DNA from: Clostridiales bacterium Firm_14
Lineage (GTDB): Bacteria > Bacillota > Clostridia > Saccharofermentanales > Saccharofermentanaceae
Length of the DNA stretch: 64,000 nucleotides
NCBI GenBank assembly: GCA_001604135.1
Contig: LVAT01000010.1
Coordinates: forward strand, 1 to 64,000
Direction of reading: 5' to 3'
Part shown: piece by piece, positions 32,876-41,531 of the stretch
Position numbering within the stretch: the stretch's first letter is position 1
Layout: each line of letters begins with the position of its first letter
Made by a program: the position numbers and the translations under genes
Notes under the pieces: model-generated
Told to the model about the DNA's origin: nothing
What the model saw: only the letters and a program-made list of their open reading frames with translations
Database searches by the model: none

Positions 32876-33973
32876 TCAGTTAGGTCTGGGCTGACCGCAG
32901 TTCGTGCAGAACTTGCCCGTATTCTCAGCGCCGCATATGCATGTCCATTTTCCCGGTTCAGCAGGATTTTCTTTGCCTGCGTCAGCAGCAGGAGCAGCAG
33001 GCATCTGGCCCATCATACCGACAACGGACTGTGTGTGGGCGTGGCCCGGCTGGCCGGCCATATCGATCATGCCCATGAATGCAGTCATCGGACCGGAATT
33101 ATCACTCATATCGTTCCTGATGCACTCACCGGACTCCTGAAGCTCTGAGAACAAAGCTTTGATCTCTTTCTCAAGATCCTTAAATACCATACCGGCAGGA
33201 CCGCAATCAAGAGTGTACATGTTGTGATACTCACCTCCGACACTCCTGTCATCATAGACCACTGTGATCGTTGCGCCGGTAAAATCGTCAAACATGGCAG
33301 GGGTTTCTATGTCGATCTTCGTGAGCGCTGCGATCTTTCTCTCTTCGACAAAATCCTTGATCTTCTGAGCGTTCTCAGGCTTGATCTTATACTCGCTCTC
33401 GAAATGCATGCCATTGGAACTTGACGCGCTCGTGTGAATGATCGAACCGTCATCTTTCCACTCTATGGTCTTTTGTGAGTTCGAACTTTTTCCTGCCATC
33501 ATGCCGTGCGAAAAGAGATTATAGCTGACGCTCATTAACGGACCGTGCGGCTCTGCTGCTGCCACGAGTCTCTGATTGAACTCTTCTGATTTTTTCTCAT
33601 TATGAGGGTTGATTATCCGTTCCTGATAAAGTGCTTTATTTGCATCAGAGAAGATCAGATCATTGATCTTGCCGGAACCGGTAATTCCCTTTTCCCAGAG
33701 AAATGCCGTCAGACTGTCTCCTAACACTTCTCTGCCGTCATAACACAAGAGTTTATCGCCTTCGTGCCAATGCGCCAGATCCTCTATGACTTTATCGGAA
33801 GCGAGCTTTATCATATTTTCAATCTGCTCTTCTTTGGTCGCACCGAAGGCAGCTTCGTCATAAAAATCAACATAGAGCGCGCCCTTGACGCTTACCCGGA
33901 AAGCAAGGTCACAACCCTTTTCCTTGAAGTTTACGGGACCCGGTATTTCAAATCTTTTGATAAATCCTGGCAT
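32876..33973 (-). CDS. Hypothetical protein with C-terminal double zinc-knuckle (virion-core/SPFH-like tail)
   Basis: 365 residues. The N-terminal 120 residues form a beta-rich domain (FRVSVKGALYVDFYDE). A Gly/Met/Ala-rich stretch follows at about 295-335 (GMIDMAGQ, MGQMPAAPAADAG). The C-terminus is a zinc ribbon: WTCICGAENTGKFCTNCGQP. This tail is typical of bacterial SPFH or virion-core-like proteins in Bacillota, but the core here does not clearly match SPFH. AAGGAGACAGATCA precedes ATG 33973. A scaffold or stress role is possible only by analogy. Confidence 0.68.
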   Translation of the reverse strand: MPGFIKRFEIPGPVNFKEKGCDLAFRVSVKGALYVDFYDEAAFGATKEEQIENMIKLASDKVIEDLAHWHEGDKLLCYDGREVLGDSLTAFLWEKGITGSGKINDLIFSDANKALYQERIINPHNEKKSEEFNQRLVAAAEPHGPLMSVSYNLFSHGMMAGKSSNSQKTIEWKDDGSIIHTSASSSNGMHFESEYKIKPENAQKIKDFVEERKIAALTKIDIETPAMFDDFTGATITVVYDDRSVGGEYHNMYTLDCGPAGMVFKDLEKEIKALFSELQESGECIRNDMSDNSGPMTAFMGMIDMAGQPGHAHTQSVVGMMGQMPAAPAADAGKENPAEPGKWTCICGAENTGKFCTNCGQPRPN

Positions 33974-33995
33974 TGATCTGTCTCCTTACTGGTTT

Positions 33996-34448
33996 CTATT
34001 TCAGATTGATTATCCAGTTGTCCCCATCGACAATGTACTGGAATTCGGTCAGTTCAGGGTCATTAAACACCTTCATGAGATCGTGGAAATCACTGACGGT
34101 ATTGATCTCTGACAGCCTGTTCGTCTCAATCCATTCTACAGTTCCTTCATCAGATGAGCTGATGCTGCCCGTGAATTCTTCGGCTTTGAAAAGCAGAACG
34201 ATGTATCTGCCGTTTGAGATAGGGAACTGCTTAATTCCGACCAGCTTCGTACTTATGATGTTAAGGCCGGTCTCCTCCTTCATCTCCCTTTTTACTGCAT
34301 CAACAAACGATTCGCCGGGCTCGACGTGACCGCCCGGAAGAGTATAGCCTTTCCAGTCTTCTTTAACACGGTTCTGAAGAAGGATCCTGCTGCCGTCCTG
34401 TATCAGGCAAAGAACTGTCAGTTCAACGTTCTCGGTCTTATGTCCCAT
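33996..34448 (-). CDS. Nudix hydrolase
   Basis: 150 residues. The Nudix box starts GGHVEPGESF and ends REMKEETGL, with the Glu residues that bind the metal all present. The family cleaves nucleoside diphosphates linked to another group (damaged nucleotides, NADH, sugars). The preceding strand LTVLCLIQDGSRILLQNRVK resembles MutT-like 8-oxo-dGTP pyrophosphatases. The ATG at 34448 is 4 bp after the FkbM gene stop, with GGAG overlapping that stop. Confidence 0.92.
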   Translation of the reverse strand: MGHKTENVELTVLCLIQDGSRILLQNRVKEDWKGYTLPGGHVEPGESFVDAVKREMKEETGLNIISTKLVGIKQFPISNGRYIVLLFKAEEFTGSISSSDEGTVEWIETNRLSEINTVSDFHDLMKVFNDPELTEFQYIVDGDNWIINLK

Positions 34449-34451
34449 AGA

Positions 34452-35621
34452 TCACTCCACATACATAACAGTCTCTAATTCATCGAATCCATAGTGCCTA
34501 TACGCGATCCTGTAGTCAGGATGCATAGAGAGAACGAGATCGGCTAACGTTACGAAGTCTTCGAACTTATGGTAGACGGATATCGCCATTCTCGGGCGGT
34601 TTTCCATAATGAGCCTGCGTGCGCCGAGAAGCGCTTCATACTCCGCACCTTCGATGTCCATCTTAATAAAAGTAACTTTCTTGCCACAGAGCACATCATC
34701 GAGAGCTACTGTCTCGATCTCCTCAACGCCTTCGAAGTTTCTCTTCTCTGCCTCTTCCCTGCTGATGATGCAGGATGTCTCGAAAGCATCGGCGGCAAAA
34801 TAAACCTTCTTGCTTACGTCTGCGGTGCCGTAGGGATAGAGGTCGCATTTTCCGAGCGGCGCTAAGATCTCCTTGCTCTTCTCATAATTCTTCGGATCAG
34901 CTTCAAAAGAATAAATGTGGTCAAAGCCCTTATGTCCGCACCAGCCTGCAAAGTTGTAGCAGGTAGCTCCGTCAAAGCAGCCGCAGTCTACAAAGACTTC
35001 GTTTTCCCCGGCCTCGAAATAATCGAAATACTGTCCCTGGTTATTGCGCAGGTCGAAGATCGCCATCAGGATATTCTTGTCATCTATTCCGATACTATTT
35101 ATCAGGCGCTTCTTAACTTCATCAGCCACGGGCTTTACGGGATAAGAGATAATGAGTGTCTCACCGCCATAAAGAGCCTTATTCTCACCAAGTTCTTTCT
35201 CGGTAATAACCTTGATCCCCGTTTGTTCGTCAACAGGACCTTTGCTCCCGTCCGGATCGATGAACGCGTCGATCAGGACTCCAAAGTGCTTGAATCTTCC
35301 GGCAAGATAATGTCCTGCAACACCTGCGCCATAGATCAGGCAGTGCGAACCTTTCCGGATCTTCTCTGCAAAGAACTGCATGTCGCTGTTCAGGTTCCTG
35401 TACTTTGACTCAAGGCCCGTAATATAACCCAGATCGCCCGTAGTGGCATATTTCATTCTGGCCTCGAAAACCTTCTTTGATATCTCATCTCCCAGATGTG
35501 CATATACGTTATGTGCCATCTCCTGGAAATCAGCATTAATGTTACCTGATCTCTCCAGAGCTTTTAACTTGTCTGCTGCCTTATCAGAACCAAATTCAAT
35601 ACGCTTTTCAGCTATACTCAT
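34452..35621 (-). CDS. FkbM-family methyltransferase with N-terminal nucleotide-binding-like domain
   Basis: 389 residues. The C-terminal half is an FkbM SAM-dependent methyltransferase: EVFVDCGCFDGATCYNFA (motif I), IYSFEADPKNYEKSKEIL, and FIKMDIEGAEYEALLGA, the diagnostic FkbM block. The middle (HCLIYGAGVAGHYLAGRFK) is a Rossmann-type GxGxxG region, often found in proteins that modify sugars on surface polysaccharides. FkbM enzymes methylate hydroxyls of sugars or polyketides; the substrate is unknown. It starts directly after the upstream stop (TAAATG). Confidence 0.88.
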   Translation of the reverse strand: MSIAEKRIEFGSDKAADKLKALERSGNINADFQEMAHNVYAHLGDEISKKVFEARMKYATTGDLGYITGLESKYRNLNSDMQFFAEKIRKGSHCLIYGAGVAGHYLAGRFKHFGVLIDAFIDPDGSKGPVDEQTGIKVITEKELGENKALYGGETLIISYPVKPVADEVKKRLINSIGIDDKNILMAIFDLRNNQGQYFDYFEAGENEVFVDCGCFDGATCYNFAGWCGHKGFDHIYSFEADPKNYEKSKEILAPLGKCDLYPYGTADVSKKVYFAADAFETSCIISREEAEKRNFEGVEEIETVALDDVLCGKKVTFIKMDIEGAEYEALLGARRLIMENRPRMAISVYHKFEDFVTLADLVLSMHPDYRIAYRHYGFDELETVMYVE

Positions 35622-37463
35622 TTAGTTTCCTCTCTTACCTTTTATAATCTGTCTGTCTTTCCTTACAAAATCATGGATCGATATCCTGAGCTCTTTCAAG
35701 ATATTAGCTGATTTCTTATCAAGGCTCCTTATCTCTTCCTCCACCAAGCCCACTTCCGCATAGAGTTTTGAGTTAATCTTGTCAAAATTGTGCAGCTTTC
35801 TCATTCTGGGAAAGACAACTATGAAATTATAACCAAGCGACCAGAGTAATGCTGCTGCACATGGAATAAAGAACGTGGCAAAGATCTCAGGATTTTCGTA
35901 ACCGGAAACATATGTCTTAATGAAAGCCGAACCGAAGAACAGCGTCCATATCAAACACCAGGCACTAACACCCAGTAACACAAAGAACCGGATCTTTGGA
36001 GAATGCAATGTGCCGTCTTTGTCAATGATATAGTAGTCTGTACGCGTCGCGTTGTTTTCTGCGATTATAGAATTGATATCGCTCTTTTTCTTTTGAAGAT
36101 TTTCGATCTCTCCGGACATTTCGATCAATTTCAGCTTCTCGGAATAGACCCTGGCAAGCTCAATAAAGTATGCCTTGTCTTCTTCCGATGCTCTTTCAAT
36201 TGCTTCGTTGACCATTTTGGGGTCATACGAGAATCCGTCTGAAGCGATCTCGCGGTCAAGCGCGTCCATTTCTGTTATATGGGCTGCCGTAAGCATTAAT
36301 CCTCTGAGAGCGAGGAAGTTGTGCGGGTCCTTTTTCAGCATGAACTCATATGCATCGGCAGTTGCCATAAACTCTCCTCTGGAGAGATATGTCTCGCCTG
36401 CCTTTTGTATCCTGTCTTCTCTGAAGTATTCGTAATCGTAAGACGAACCGCAGAAAGTACAATGGTACATCTGCTTGTCACGATCTATTCGCAGACTGCC
36501 GCCGCAGGACGGACACTGGTGTTTTCTGATCTTGCTGATACCTGCTGCCTGTTCCTTCGCTTTTTCCTTTACGGAACCTGACATTATCTGTCTGTCTTTT
36601 TCCACGAAATCATTGATGGCTCTCTTGATATCGCTTGACAGTTCTGCAGCTTCAGCTTTTGTTTTCCCAAGCTTCGATTCTGTCGCTGCTAACTCAACGC
36701 GGAGTTCATTGACTTCAGAACCCTTGTATTTTGCGTCTTTGATTATCGGATAGATCTCCTTCATATTCATAAAGGCGATAAAGCCTATGAAAAAGACAAA
36801 AAAGAAACCAAAGAACAATGCTGTGGTAACGGCGCCGCTTGCAAGCAAGGGTATAACCACGCAAAGCATGAGCATAAAGAGAAAAGCATCGAAGATCCAC
36901 ATTGAAATGAATGTCGGCCGGGGTGCCTTTTCAGCAAAATACCCTGTCGGGATCACATAATTGTTAATCTCATATTCTTCAAACTCGAGCGTTTTTCCGA
37001 GCCGGTTCTTCTCACTGACAAGAGATTTGATCTCGGCATTGCATTTCGAGAGAGTGTTCAGGTTGTAATATATCTTTGCAAGGTCCTCAAAATACTCTTT
37101 GTCTTCTTCCGAAGCACTGTCAAGCACTTCTAAGACCAATTTGGAATCAAAGGAAAAGCGTCTCGCCTGACCTGCGAGGACAAGCCCGTCCATGTCATTC
37201 AGATAAGCTGATGCAAGCATCAATCCTCTGAGGGCAAGAAAATCGTGAGGGTTCTTCTTCAATAAGAGCCTATATGTATCGACAGCGGCCCCGAATTCAT
37301 CACGCGACAGGTTTATCTCACCCATCTCGTGAAGCTTTTCTCCTCTGAAATAGTCGTAATCGTAAGTCGAACCGCAGGATGTACAGCGGTACATCTGCTT
37401 CTCGTTATCTACGATAAGATTGCCGCCGCAGGACGGACACTGATGTTTCTTAATTGCGCTCAT
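35622..37463 (-). CDS. Internally duplicated zinc-ribbon / TPR-like / membrane protein
   Basis: 613 residues made of two homologous halves (about 1-310 and 311-613). Each half begins with a zinc ribbon (KKHQCPSCGGNLIVD with YRCTSCGS, and RKHQCPSCGGSLRID with YHCTFCGS). Next comes a helical TPR-like region (KNPHDFLALRGLMLASAYL, then KDPHNFLALRGLMLTAAHI), then a pair of hydrophobic segments and a charged coiled coil. Both halves end in the same way (INDFVEKDRQIM, IHDFVRKDRQII). This is a gene-internal tandem duplication. A membrane scaffold role is possible. It is coupled to the FkbM gene. Confidence 0.8.
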   Translation of the reverse strand: MSAIKKHQCPSCGGNLIVDNEKQMYRCTSCGSTYDYDYFRGEKLHEMGEINLSRDEFGAAVDTYRLLLKKNPHDFLALRGLMLASAYLNDMDGLVLAGQARRFSFDSKLVLEVLDSASEEDKEYFEDLAKIYYNLNTLSKCNAEIKSLVSEKNRLGKTLEFEEYEINNYVIPTGYFAEKAPRPTFISMWIFDAFLFMLMLCVVIPLLASGAVTTALFFGFFFVFFIGFIAFMNMKEIYPIIKDAKYKGSEVNELRVELAATESKLGKTKAEAAELSSDIKRAINDFVEKDRQIMSGSVKEKAKEQAAGISKIRKHQCPSCGGSLRIDRDKQMYHCTFCGSSYDYEYFREDRIQKAGETYLSRGEFMATADAYEFMLKKDPHNFLALRGLMLTAAHITEMDALDREIASDGFSYDPKMVNEAIERASEEDKAYFIELARVYSEKLKLIEMSGEIENLQKKKSDINSIIAENNATRTDYYIIDKDGTLHSPKIRFFVLLGVSAWCLIWTLFFGSAFIKTYVSGYENPEIFATFFIPCAAALLWSLGYNFIVVFPRMRKLHNFDKINSKLYAEVGLVEEEIRSLDKKSANILKELRISIHDFVRKDRQIIKGKRGN

Positions 37464-37547
37464 AACATAACCCCTTATTCCAAAGCACTGATTAATCTTT
37501 ACATATCCTTATCCCTAACGCAAATGATTTCGAATTATCTTGCGAAC

Positions 37548-38294
37548 TCAATAATCCTCCGACACATATATCAGCCAGTAGTAGTTGTCGTATTTATCCC
37601 TGACGCGCTTATAAGCGACGAGCTTTGATTCAGAATCGCTCAGCTTGATGCGGACGCCTCTGTCAAAGGTCCCCATCATGTCATAGTCCTCTGTCCCTAT
37701 CGCGCCCGAACTGTAACGGTCTATGAATCCGTTGTATACCGCCATCGCCTTATCGCGGTCATGGATCCTCATCTTCATCGTAAATTCAATGGCACCGGTG
37801 GACACGGTTCCTTCTACGTAAAAGCTCGCAACAAAATCGATCTTCTCGTCAGGCAGGATCTGGTCATAGAACATAAAAATGCCGTTGCCTGAAGAATCCA
37901 CCTGTGAATATGCCGGCACCTTAAGTTCCTTATCGAATTCCTTAAGTTTGCTTATCTCATAAGTGTGTGCGAGGTCTCTGTAATACTCATATATGCCGAT
38001 GATCTCATCGGTCGACTGATCCTGGATTATGTAGTAGCTGTCCATCCCCTTGTAGCCGCCGTTCTCATAATAGTCCCGGCCCTGGGTCTCCCTTGTCGTC
38101 GTTGTCGGTATCTCAGTCTCTTCTATGGAAAGCTCTGTCTCGGTCTCTGTCTCCGTCTCATCGTCATCCCAGACACCGGTCCTTGACGAAGGCCTGCCGC
38201 CCAACACATTTGCCAACAGTACGATCAGCCCGGTTAATACCGCCACCATAACCACGCCTGCTGCAATAAATACGGTCAATGCTTTCTTGCTCAC
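37548..38294 (-). CDS. Hypothetical membrane-anchored extracytoplasmic protein
   Basis: About 248 residues from GTG 38294. One N-terminal transmembrane helix (ALTVFIAAGVVMVAVLTGLI) is followed by an acidic, repetitive Glu/Thr linker (DDDETETETETELSIEETE) that probably crosses the wall. The C-terminal domain of about 160 residues contains IIGIYEYYRDLAHTYEISKL and IEFTMKMRIHDRDKAM. No recognised family. The design (anchor, Glu/Thr linker, outer domain) matches that of several lipoproteins in this window (28595, 45059). Confidence 0.7.
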   Translation of the reverse strand: MSKKALTVFIAAGVVMVAVLTGLIVLLANVLGGRPSSRTGVWDDDETETETETELSIEETEIPTTTTRETQGRDYYENGGYKGMDSYYIIQDQSTDEIIGIYEYYRDLAHTYEISKLKEFDKELKVPAYSQVDSSGNGIFMFYDQILPDEKIDFVASFYVEGTVSTGAIEFTMKMRIHDRDKAMAVYNGFIDRYSSGAIGTEDYDMMGTFDRGVRIKLSDSESKLVAYKRVRDKYDNYYWLIYVSEDY

Positions 38295-38384
38295 AATACC
38301 TGTCCCTCTCAAAACTTCCCTGACAGCTCGAAAACATAACCTGTCAGAGAATTCGCTAAAGCAAGGTCATTATAACATTTGCAC

Positions 38385-39047
38385 TCAGTCTTCTCTCGAG
38401 AGACCGTAACCGTTATATTCCTTCATGTGAGGATGATAGATCTTGACCACCAGATTGCATGTGAGACTGCCGTATTCTTTCTCAACGTGATCTCTCGCAA
38501 GCCCGATAATGCCGTCGCGGATCCTGTTTCTGCGTTCTTCTTTTCCCAAGTTCAAAAACAGATAATCGACAGTGCTGTAAACAATATATATCCCCGGCAT
38601 GCTGGAGGCATATATCCTGTCAGGAGCCTTTCCCAGAGATTTTTTCAGATACTGCTCAACAAGCTTCTTTTGCTCACGCGCAAACATCTCAAAGCATTCG
38701 TCATCGAAACAGTCCGTTCCGATAAACATTTTCGGATCGTAGTACTCACAGTAATCTTCATATTTCGCAGACACATGATCAAGCCAGACAGCGCTGATCT
38801 TCTTGTAGTATTCCTCATTAACCAGTCCCTGCGGCCTGTAATCGCAGACGATCTTCTCATAATCCGCCTGTTTTGCTTTGATATCCAGATATGGAACGAG
38901 CCTATGTTTCTTTTCCGTCGCGAAAATACTATCGCTCCGTTTCATTATCCAGACATCAGCAGCTTCGATCCCGAGCTTGTCTTTCAACACCGGAATGAAA
39001 TCATTTGCAGGATAATGCTTGCCTCTTGTGTTGCCGCCTTCTTCCAC
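38385..39047 (-). CDS. Hypothetical protein
   Basis: 220 residues, soluble, with a charged helical middle (YEDYCEYYDPKMFIGTD, MFAREQKKLVEQYLKKSLGK) and a beta-type segment YIVYSTVDYLFLNLG. The start is GTG 39047 with GAGGTGG eight bases upstream, located 13 bp after the GNAT stop, so the two are one transcript. No domain was recognised. Confidence 0.65.
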   Translation of the reverse strand: MEEGGNTRGKHYPANDFIPVLKDKLGIEAADVWIMKRSDSIFATEKKHRLVPYLDIKAKQADYEKIVCDYRPQGLVNEEYYKKISAVWLDHVSAKYEDYCEYYDPKMFIGTDCFDDECFEMFAREQKKLVEQYLKKSLGKAPDRIYASSMPGIYIVYSTVDYLFLNLGKEERRNRIRDGIIGLARDHVEKEYGSLTCNLVVKIYHPHMKEYNGYGLSRED

Positions 39048-39060
39048 TTGTCAGTCCACC

Positions 39061-39687
39061 TCACACATTCATACTGAAGCACCAGTTACCGATCTCGGTC
39101 TTCGCTGCCGGAACATTCCTGTGATCGAAGCAGGCAAAGCCGTTCGACTCATAGAATATGGTGTTCCCGACGGAATTCGTGATCAGCGAGAGGAACTTGC
39201 CGCCCTTCGATCTGACGTAAGGAACCATGTATTCCTGAATATCTCTGGTGCCGATCCCATGCCTCTGACTGTCAGGTCTCACGGCAAGGATCTCGACATA
39301 GTAAACACCGGGATTGCTCTTATTAAAGCGGTCTGCGGGTGCCACGCATTTATCATACATGGAAAACCAAGCCAAGGGCGTAAAGCCATAGCGCAGGAGC
39401 ATGCCTAAAGCACCCGACGTAACATACTCGCCAAATCCCGCCTGCTTCCTGCCGGGCGCATGGAGAGAAAAAGCCGTTATGATCACACCGTCATCCACGC
39501 CGACAACAGCCTGCTTGCGCTTGATCTCGGCCTTAAAACAATGAACATGAAGTTCATATATGAATTTCCATCTCTTCTTGGGATCTGCTACAAACGGCCT
39601 GTAGAAATCGTATTCCATAAAGGCATCTGCGCACAGCTCGCATATTTCCTTAAGGTCCCTATCATCAGCAACTCTATATGTCAGCAT
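39061..39687 (-). CDS. GNAT-family N-acetyltransferase
   Basis: About 208 residues from ATG 39687, chosen because GGAGCAGATT is spaced correctly; the frame is open to 39750. Motif A is YYVEILAVRPDSQRHGIGTR and the C-terminal signature is ITNSVGNTIFYESNGFACF. The N-terminus YRVADDRDLKEICELCADAF is typical of GNATs that act on small molecules. Substrate unknown. Confidence 0.85.
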   Translation of the reverse strand: MLTYRVADDRDLKEICELCADAFMEYDFYRPFVADPKKRWKFIYELHVHCFKAEIKRKQAVVGVDDGVIITAFSLHAPGRKQAGFGEYVTSGALGMLLRYGFTPLAWFSMYDKCVAPADRFNKSNPGVYYVEILAVRPDSQRHGIGTRDIQEYMVPYVRSKGGKFLSLITNSVGNTIFYESNGFACFDHRNVPAAKTEIGNWCFSMNV

Positions 39688-39915
39688 AATCTGCTCCATT
39701 CGCCGCAAAGGCTGATCTGACGTGCACGTGCTGCTTCCCCGACAAGGCAATTATAGCATGGGGACCGGAGTAAGGTGGACTGTTATTTTATCTCTAATAC
39801 TTCGTCCAGGCTCCTGATAGTATAATCCTGGCCGTAATCTTTTTAGGGGGTTTAACACCAATCAGAGCGGTCATAGCCGGACATTCTAACGTGTGTCGCA
39901 TAAACATTCTATTCC

Positions 39916-39941
39916 AGAAAAAAGTCCGACCGGGTCGGACT
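39916..39941 (-). terminator. Rho-independent terminator on the minus strand
   Basis: On the minus strand AGTCCGAC, a three-base loop and GTCGGACT form an 8-bp perfect stem followed by a run of T. It begins about 14 bp after the stop of the 39955-40344 gene. Confidence 0.88.
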
Positions 39942-39954
39942 AATTTCCGGATTC

Positions 39955-40344
39955 TTATTCGTTTTCCCGGTCTCTTTCAAGTACAGATCTGATATCTTCA
40001 GCCCTTTTTCTTGCTTGTTCTTTATCCCATTCAGCCAAAAGTTTTTTTGCCTCCTCATCATCATAATAGTAAATAGTAGTTTCATATGTTTCTCTGGTTG
40101 CATCACGTTCCTTTATGAAGTTCATTGTATCTTTGTCGACGCTGTTCCAGCCCTTAGTATCAATTGTCGCAACAGCAGATTCGGGTGGATACTTCGCCAT
40201 TTCCATTGCTGTTACCCTTTTGATAAAGCTGTTTAAGTAAAGGTAAATACAGCCAATGATCAAACCGAAGATCAAGATAATGATCAAGATTGTCTTTGCA
40301 GCAGTATGTGATGTGTATCCACTGATCTCATTCTTATCATCCAT
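39955..40344 (-). CDS. Small membrane-anchored hypothetical protein
   Basis: 129 residues. One transmembrane helix spans about 17-38 (TILIIILIFGLIIGCIYLYL). The C-terminal 85 residues are polar, ending in a strongly charged helix (YDDEEAKKLLAEWDKEQARK). GGAGGACAATTGAG precedes the ATG, and the stop of the upstream small membrane protein is 2 bp away, so the two genes form a pair. Function unknown. Confidence 0.72.
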   Translation of the reverse strand: MDDKNEISGYTSHTAAKTILIIILIFGLIIGCIYLYLNSFIKRVTAMEMAKYPPESAVATIDTKGWNSVDKDTMNFIKERDATRETYETTIYYYDDEEAKKLLAEWDKEQARKRAEDIRSVLERDRENE

Positions 40345-40345
40345 C

Positions 40346-40618
40346 TCAATTGTCCTCCATGAAGTATTCCATCGTGATCGATTCGATCGCGCTCATCGGC
40401 TGGTATTCGTAACTGACCATCTCCATCGTGCCCTGGTCGATCTCGCTCAAATTTTCCAAAGTGATCGTTCCGCCGGGGACTTCGATGAGGCCGTATTCCT
40501 GCGCCATCTGAAGCATTCCGAACGCTGCTACGAAGAGCACAGCGATGAGGACCATGATTCCGGCAAGTATTATCAGAAGCAGCTTGAACTTACTTATGGG
40601 TTTCTTATTAGCTCTCAT
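40346..40618 (-). CDS. Small membrane-anchored hypothetical protein
   Basis: 90 residues from ATG 40618, which has GGAGGG eight bases upstream; another ATG six bases earlier is too close to it. One transmembrane helix (LLLIILAGIMVLIAVLFVAAF) is preceded by a basic KKPISKFK start, so the C-terminus is probably outside. The outer 50 residues are acidic (TLENLSEIDQGTMEMVSYEY). It forms an operon with the following gene of similar layout. Confidence 0.72.
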   Translation of the reverse strand: MRANKKPISKFKLLLIILAGIMVLIAVLFVAAFGMLQMAQEYGLIEVPGGTITLENLSEIDQGTMEMVSYEYQPMSAIESITMEYFMEDN

Positions 40619-40734
40619 TGTCATTGCCCTCCGAAAAGTATTTCCTGTTGCTGATATACTACAACGGCAAATATTGAAAGTCAATGACTTTTTATCGTAA
40701 TTCGATATATTTTTCTCGAAATGCACAAAAGCAC

Positions 40735-40860
40735 CAGGTTGCAAAAATGTTGCAGTTTTAGGGGCACAATATGGCAACAACTAATACATTTCGGGCCTTG
40801 TTGCCAGAAATGTTGCAATTCCAGGGTCGGATTTGGCAACATTTTCAGTCATCACCTTAG
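40735..40860. repeat. Two direct copies of a hairpin-forming repeat (GTTGC/GCAAC arms)
   Basis: Copy 1 (40738-40781) and copy 2 (40800-40843) are about 44 bp each and clearly similar. Each contains ATGTTGCA, a middle with AGGG, then TGGCAACA. In copy 2 the arms AAATGTTGC (40808-40816) and GCAACATTT (40836-40844) pair perfectly over 9 bp around a 19-base loop containing CCAGGGTCGG. A further pair, GGCAACAA (40773-40780) with TTGTTGCC (40798-40805), could form an alternative hairpin between the copies. The region holds no gene. The architecture resembles the array at 62910-63352. Confidence 0.7.
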
Positions 40861-40879
40861 GGGGCTGAATGTTGTTTCT

Positions 40880-41353
40880 TTATTCGTAGAAGTTTTTGAT
40901 TACACCTATAATGATTCCTAAGGTCAGGCTTGCCACGAGGACCGAAGATATGATTATTCCGGCTATGGCCAAACCTCTTCCACGCTCATTGTTTTTCTTG
41001 GCCTGGACAAGACCGATAATGGACAGGATCAGGGTTACTATGGAAGGTATTCCGCCCAATAAAATCGTGCCCAACGATGAGAAAAAACCGACCACGCACA
41101 TGATATTGTTCTTCTGCTCAGGAATATAAACGATCGGCGTCCGGGGTGAATCATATGAAGGTTCCGGCTGCAGAGGAGCTGCAAATGAAGGCGCAGGCTG
41201 AATTACGGGCGCGGGCTGCGGTGCGGGTGCAGATACCGGCGCGGGTGCAGGCTCAGGCGCAGCAGACTGTGAAACAGGTGTCAGTACAGTACCGCATTCG
41301 GAACAAAACCTTGCATCATCAGGGAGCTGAAAACCACAATTAGGGCAAAACAT
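40880..41353 (-). CDS. Zinc-ribbon, proline-rich, DUF4190-type membrane protein
   Basis: 157 residues. The N-terminal double knuckle is FCPNCGFQLPDDARFCSECG. A Pro/Ala-rich spacer follows (PEPAPAPVSAPAPQPAPV). Two hydrophobic helices of the DUF4190 type with the NNERGRGLAIAGII signature between them come last. Proteins of this design are common in Bacillota and of unknown function. GAAGGAGGTAGATGAT precedes ATG 41353, and a TATAAT lies in the AT-rich stretch upstream (41380s, minus strand). Confidence 0.82.
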   Translation of the reverse strand: MFCPNCGFQLPDDARFCSECGTVLTPVSQSAAPEPAPAPVSAPAPQPAPVIQPAPSFAAPLQPEPSYDSPRTPIVYIPEQKNNIMCVVGFFSSLGTILLGGIPSIVTLILSIIGLVQAKKNNERGRGLAIAGIIISSVLVASLTLGIIIGVIKNFYE

Positions 41354-41531
41354 ATCATCTACCTCCTTCTCATTCCATTTTTTATTATACCAAGCATCCG
41401 CCTGAATAGGAGATTTTTAAGCACCCGAAGCGTGCCGCAGCTGTTAAGGCGACGCGCGCGAAAACATATTCAAATAAGAACGCGTTTCGGCTATCATATT
41501 GGAAGAGGAAAAAAGGATAGGAGAATTCGTC

